This document shows, one piece after another, positions 5,542 through 7,298 of a DNA stretch of 7,298 nt; positions within the stretch are counted from its first letter, which is position 1; each line of letters starts with the position of its first letter. The notes under the pieces are model-generated. The model saw only the letters and a program-made list of their open reading frames with translations. It was not told the DNA's origin and ran no database searches. The position numbers and the translations under genes are program-made. This stretch comes from Verrucomicrobiota bacterium (GTDB taxonomy: Bacteria > Verrucomicrobiota > Verrucomicrobiia > Opitutales > UBA2995), in contig JAPUIL010000604.1 of assembly GCA_027297085.1 (NCBI GenBank), forward strand, positions 1-7,298, read 5' to 3'.

Positions 5542-7298
5542 ATGATCTCCTCCAAGCGTTCAAAAGCACCTCGTCCTCGCGAGAGAGTTTGGCCAAAGCG
5601 TCGTTCCACCGGCTGGGAAATAACAATTATCCTCGACGAAGAACTTCGTGCTGAATCTATCAATACAGACGAACCTGGAGAAATTGATTTGAATCCCGAT
5701 GAATGGTTAGGTGAATGGATAGATGATATTTTCTGTAGTGAAGAAGACGATACGTTTATCAGCTCCTCGATTATTGCCAACTTGGATCTCCCGTTTTTTG
5801 AATTAAACGTCAGTCTTAAAAATATTCCCTCCCTTAAAACCTGTGCTCGAGTTAAGAAACTTTATAACGGCAGAACGCATAAGTTTTTATTCAACTGTTA
5901 TTTCTGGAAACCGAATACTCATCATCCATTCACGGGAAGGGAAGCGTTTGAATTTTTAAGAGAAGATTCTGAACTATGGTTCTGTGATTTGGATTTTGAA
6001 CAGTCACAATTTAAAATATCGCCAGCCTTATGGGTGTCACTTGGGTACTCGGTCGCCGATTTGAAACCGGATCGAGAATCCTTTAAAAAGTTGGTTCATC
6101 CAGATGACCACAGCTTTTTCGATATAAGAGATCAAACACAGCGAATAAATCCCTACGAAGAAAGTTATAACTTCAGGCAGGAAATACGTTTGATGCACGC
6201 GGAAGGTATTTACCGTTGGATTGAAGCCTTTGGTGTTAAGTACTATGGCGAAAACGGGAAGAAAGGAAGGATCTATGGAACCTTTCGAGACGTAACAGTC
6301 AGAAAACTTGTCGAAGAAAATTTCAGAGAAAGCGAGAATCGATTTAACCTACTATTGAACAGTCGAAACATCGGATTTTTCGATTTCGATCTTTCAGGAA
6401 AAAATGGCATTATTTCTAACATTCTGAAACGTATGTTGGGTTACGATGTGAATGAGTTGGAGGACACGTTCGATCAATTAGAGACATTGGTACATCCGGA
6501 TGATAGAAAGCATTCGAAAATCGACTACGAAGAGGGGAAAAAAGAAATACGTAATACCTACGTGCGCGAATGTAGGATGCTCTGCAAAAACGGAGACTTT
6601 CTCTGGGTTCAGATCAACGGTGTATTTTTTAGAGCTCCCGGCGGAAAGATTGTTCGAAGAACGGGATTCCTTACGAATATTGAGAAAAAGAAAGCTGCTG
6701 AACTGGCGTTGTGTGAAGAGCAGGAGCGCATGCGAGTGACATTGAGTTCCATTAAGGATGCAGTTATTGCCACAAACAATGAAGGCCACATAGTTATTTT
6801 TAATCAAACTGCTGAACACTGGTTTAATGTAAAAGCGGAGGAGTTGATGGGAAAACGTATCCCCAAGGAGTTGTTTATTGTAAACCCCAAGACTCGTGCT
6901 CCTTTTCCCCTGGATGAAAATCTGCAGATCGGCGAAGGCCCCACAGACGATTTTAAGTTTAAGGGAGTAATCAAGGGACCTGATGGTCAGGAAATTATTC
7001 TTTCACGAAGCTATGCCCCGCTTAAAGATAATCACGGTGAGGTTATTGGAACAGTATTGATCTATCACGACATTACAAGTTCGGAAAGATATGCTAATGA
7101 GATGATAAAATCGAGCAAGATGGAATCAATGGGCTTGCTGGCTGGTGGGATTGCTCACGACTTCAATAACTTGCTGACGACCATTTTAGGAAACATATCT
7201 TTAGTACAAAACAAGTTTGCTTCGATCGATGTGTTGGACCAAAGCGAACAGGCCTGTCTCATGGCTAAGGACCTCACTCAACAGCTGCTCACGTTTGC
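5542..7298 (+). CDS. Multi-PAS hybrid-type histidine kinase, HDFNN class (3' end beyond window)
   Basis: The frame is open from ATG 5542 to the window edge, giving 585 visible residues. An in-frame stop at 5515-5517 bounds it upstream; GTG 5518 is the only other start. The first ~20 residues are very basic, residues ~30-70 are strongly acidic, and ~24-130 may be a degenerate PAS-like fold that I cannot assign. Two PAS_3-type domains follow (about 143-258 and 267-385), each with an HPDD motif (His186 and His318) and ending in an FRDVTVRK or LTNIEKKK linker. A third, plainer PAS lies at about 395-515. The dimerisation helix shows GLLAGGIAHDFNNLL with the phosphorylatable His539. The class with HDFNN includes CckA and many hybrid kinases that end in a receiver, but the ATPase domain and any receiver lie outside the window. 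No membrane segments are seen, so it is likely cytoplasmic. It follows the REC-PAS-PAS kinase by 116 bases in the same direction and may be part of the same operon. No Shine-Dalgarno site is seen. Confidence 0.92.
   Translation, partial: MISSKRSKAPRPRERVWPKRRSTGWEITIILDEELRAESINTDEPGEIDLNPDEWLGEWIDDIFCSEEDDTFISSSIIANLDLPFFELNVSLKNIPSLKTCARVKKLYNGRTHKFLFNCYFWKPNTHHPFTGREAFEFLREDSELWFCDLDFEQSQFKISPALWVSLGYSVADLKPDRESFKKLVHPDDHSFFDIRDQTQRINPYEESYNFRQEIRLMHAEGIYRWIEAFGVKYYGENGKKGRIYGTFRDVTVRKLVEENFRESENRFNLLLNSRNIGFFDFDLSGKNGIISNILKRMLGYDVNELEDTFDQLETLVHPDDRKHSKIDYEEGKKEIRNTYVRECRMLCKNGDFLWVQINGVFFRAPGGKIVRRTGFLTNIEKKKAAELALCEEQERMRVTLSSIKDAVIATNNEGHIVIFNQTAEHWFNVKAEELMGKRIPKELFIVNPKTRAPFPLDENLQIGEGPTDDFKFKGVIKGPDGQEIILSRSYAPLKDNHGEVIGTVLIYHDITSSERYANEMIKSSKMESMGLLAGGIAHDFNNLLTTILGNISLVQNKFASIDVLDQSEQACLMAKDLTQQLLTF

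Noticed and set aside
5478..5780. Minus-strand open frame of 100 codons across the start of the last kinase gene
   Set aside because: The plus strand here encodes the N-terminus of a continuous frame running into clear PAS and HisKA domains; the antisense product has low-complexity serine-rich sequence and no family features.
6478..6819. Minus-strand open frame of 113 codons and a plus-strand 79-codon frame at 6500-6739
   Set aside because: Both lie wholly inside the multi-PAS kinase coding sequence and show no recognisable motifs; they are other-frame shadows.

Overview
This window is chromosomal DNA from a Gram-negative-type bacterium with roughly mid-40s % GC (judged by eye). The lineage is uncertain. 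A Verrucomicrobiota (Opitutales-like) source is the best guess, based on the look of the uracil phosphoribosyltransferase, the unusual SIS-domain protein, and start codons that lack clear Shine-Dalgarno sites. Nothing in the window proves this. There are no RNA genes, insertion sequences, CRISPR arrays or phage genes.

Layout. On the minus strand, reading leftward from a divergent promoter region at about 1157-1309, are upp (uracil salvage, 539-1156) and then, 44 bases on, the first 164 codons of a SIS-domain sugar-phosphate protein of the MurQ/GKRP type (1-494, cut by the window edge). On the plus strand is a run of four signal-transduction genes: a single-domain receiver protein (1310-1699); a membrane histidine kinase with HAMP and GAF domains (1696-3354, start overlapping the receiver's stop as ATGA); a soluble REC-PAS-PAS kinase (3425-5425); and a soluble multi-PAS kinase of the HDFNN type (5542 to the window end, truncated inside its dimerisation domain).

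How the genes may work together. The plus-strand cluster has three kinases and two receivers but no DNA-binding or enzymatic output domain. The receiver resembles the DivK type, a single-domain receiver that acts by protein-protein contact, and the third kinase has a CckA-like HDFNN phosphorylation site. The second kinase carries a receiver at its N-terminus, where it can act as an input. The arrangement is therefore best read as a multi-kinase phosphorelay or branched network whose output lies elsewhere or downstream. The cluster is the most interesting part of the window. Its individual parts belong to well-known families, and I see no sign of a wholly new type of system.
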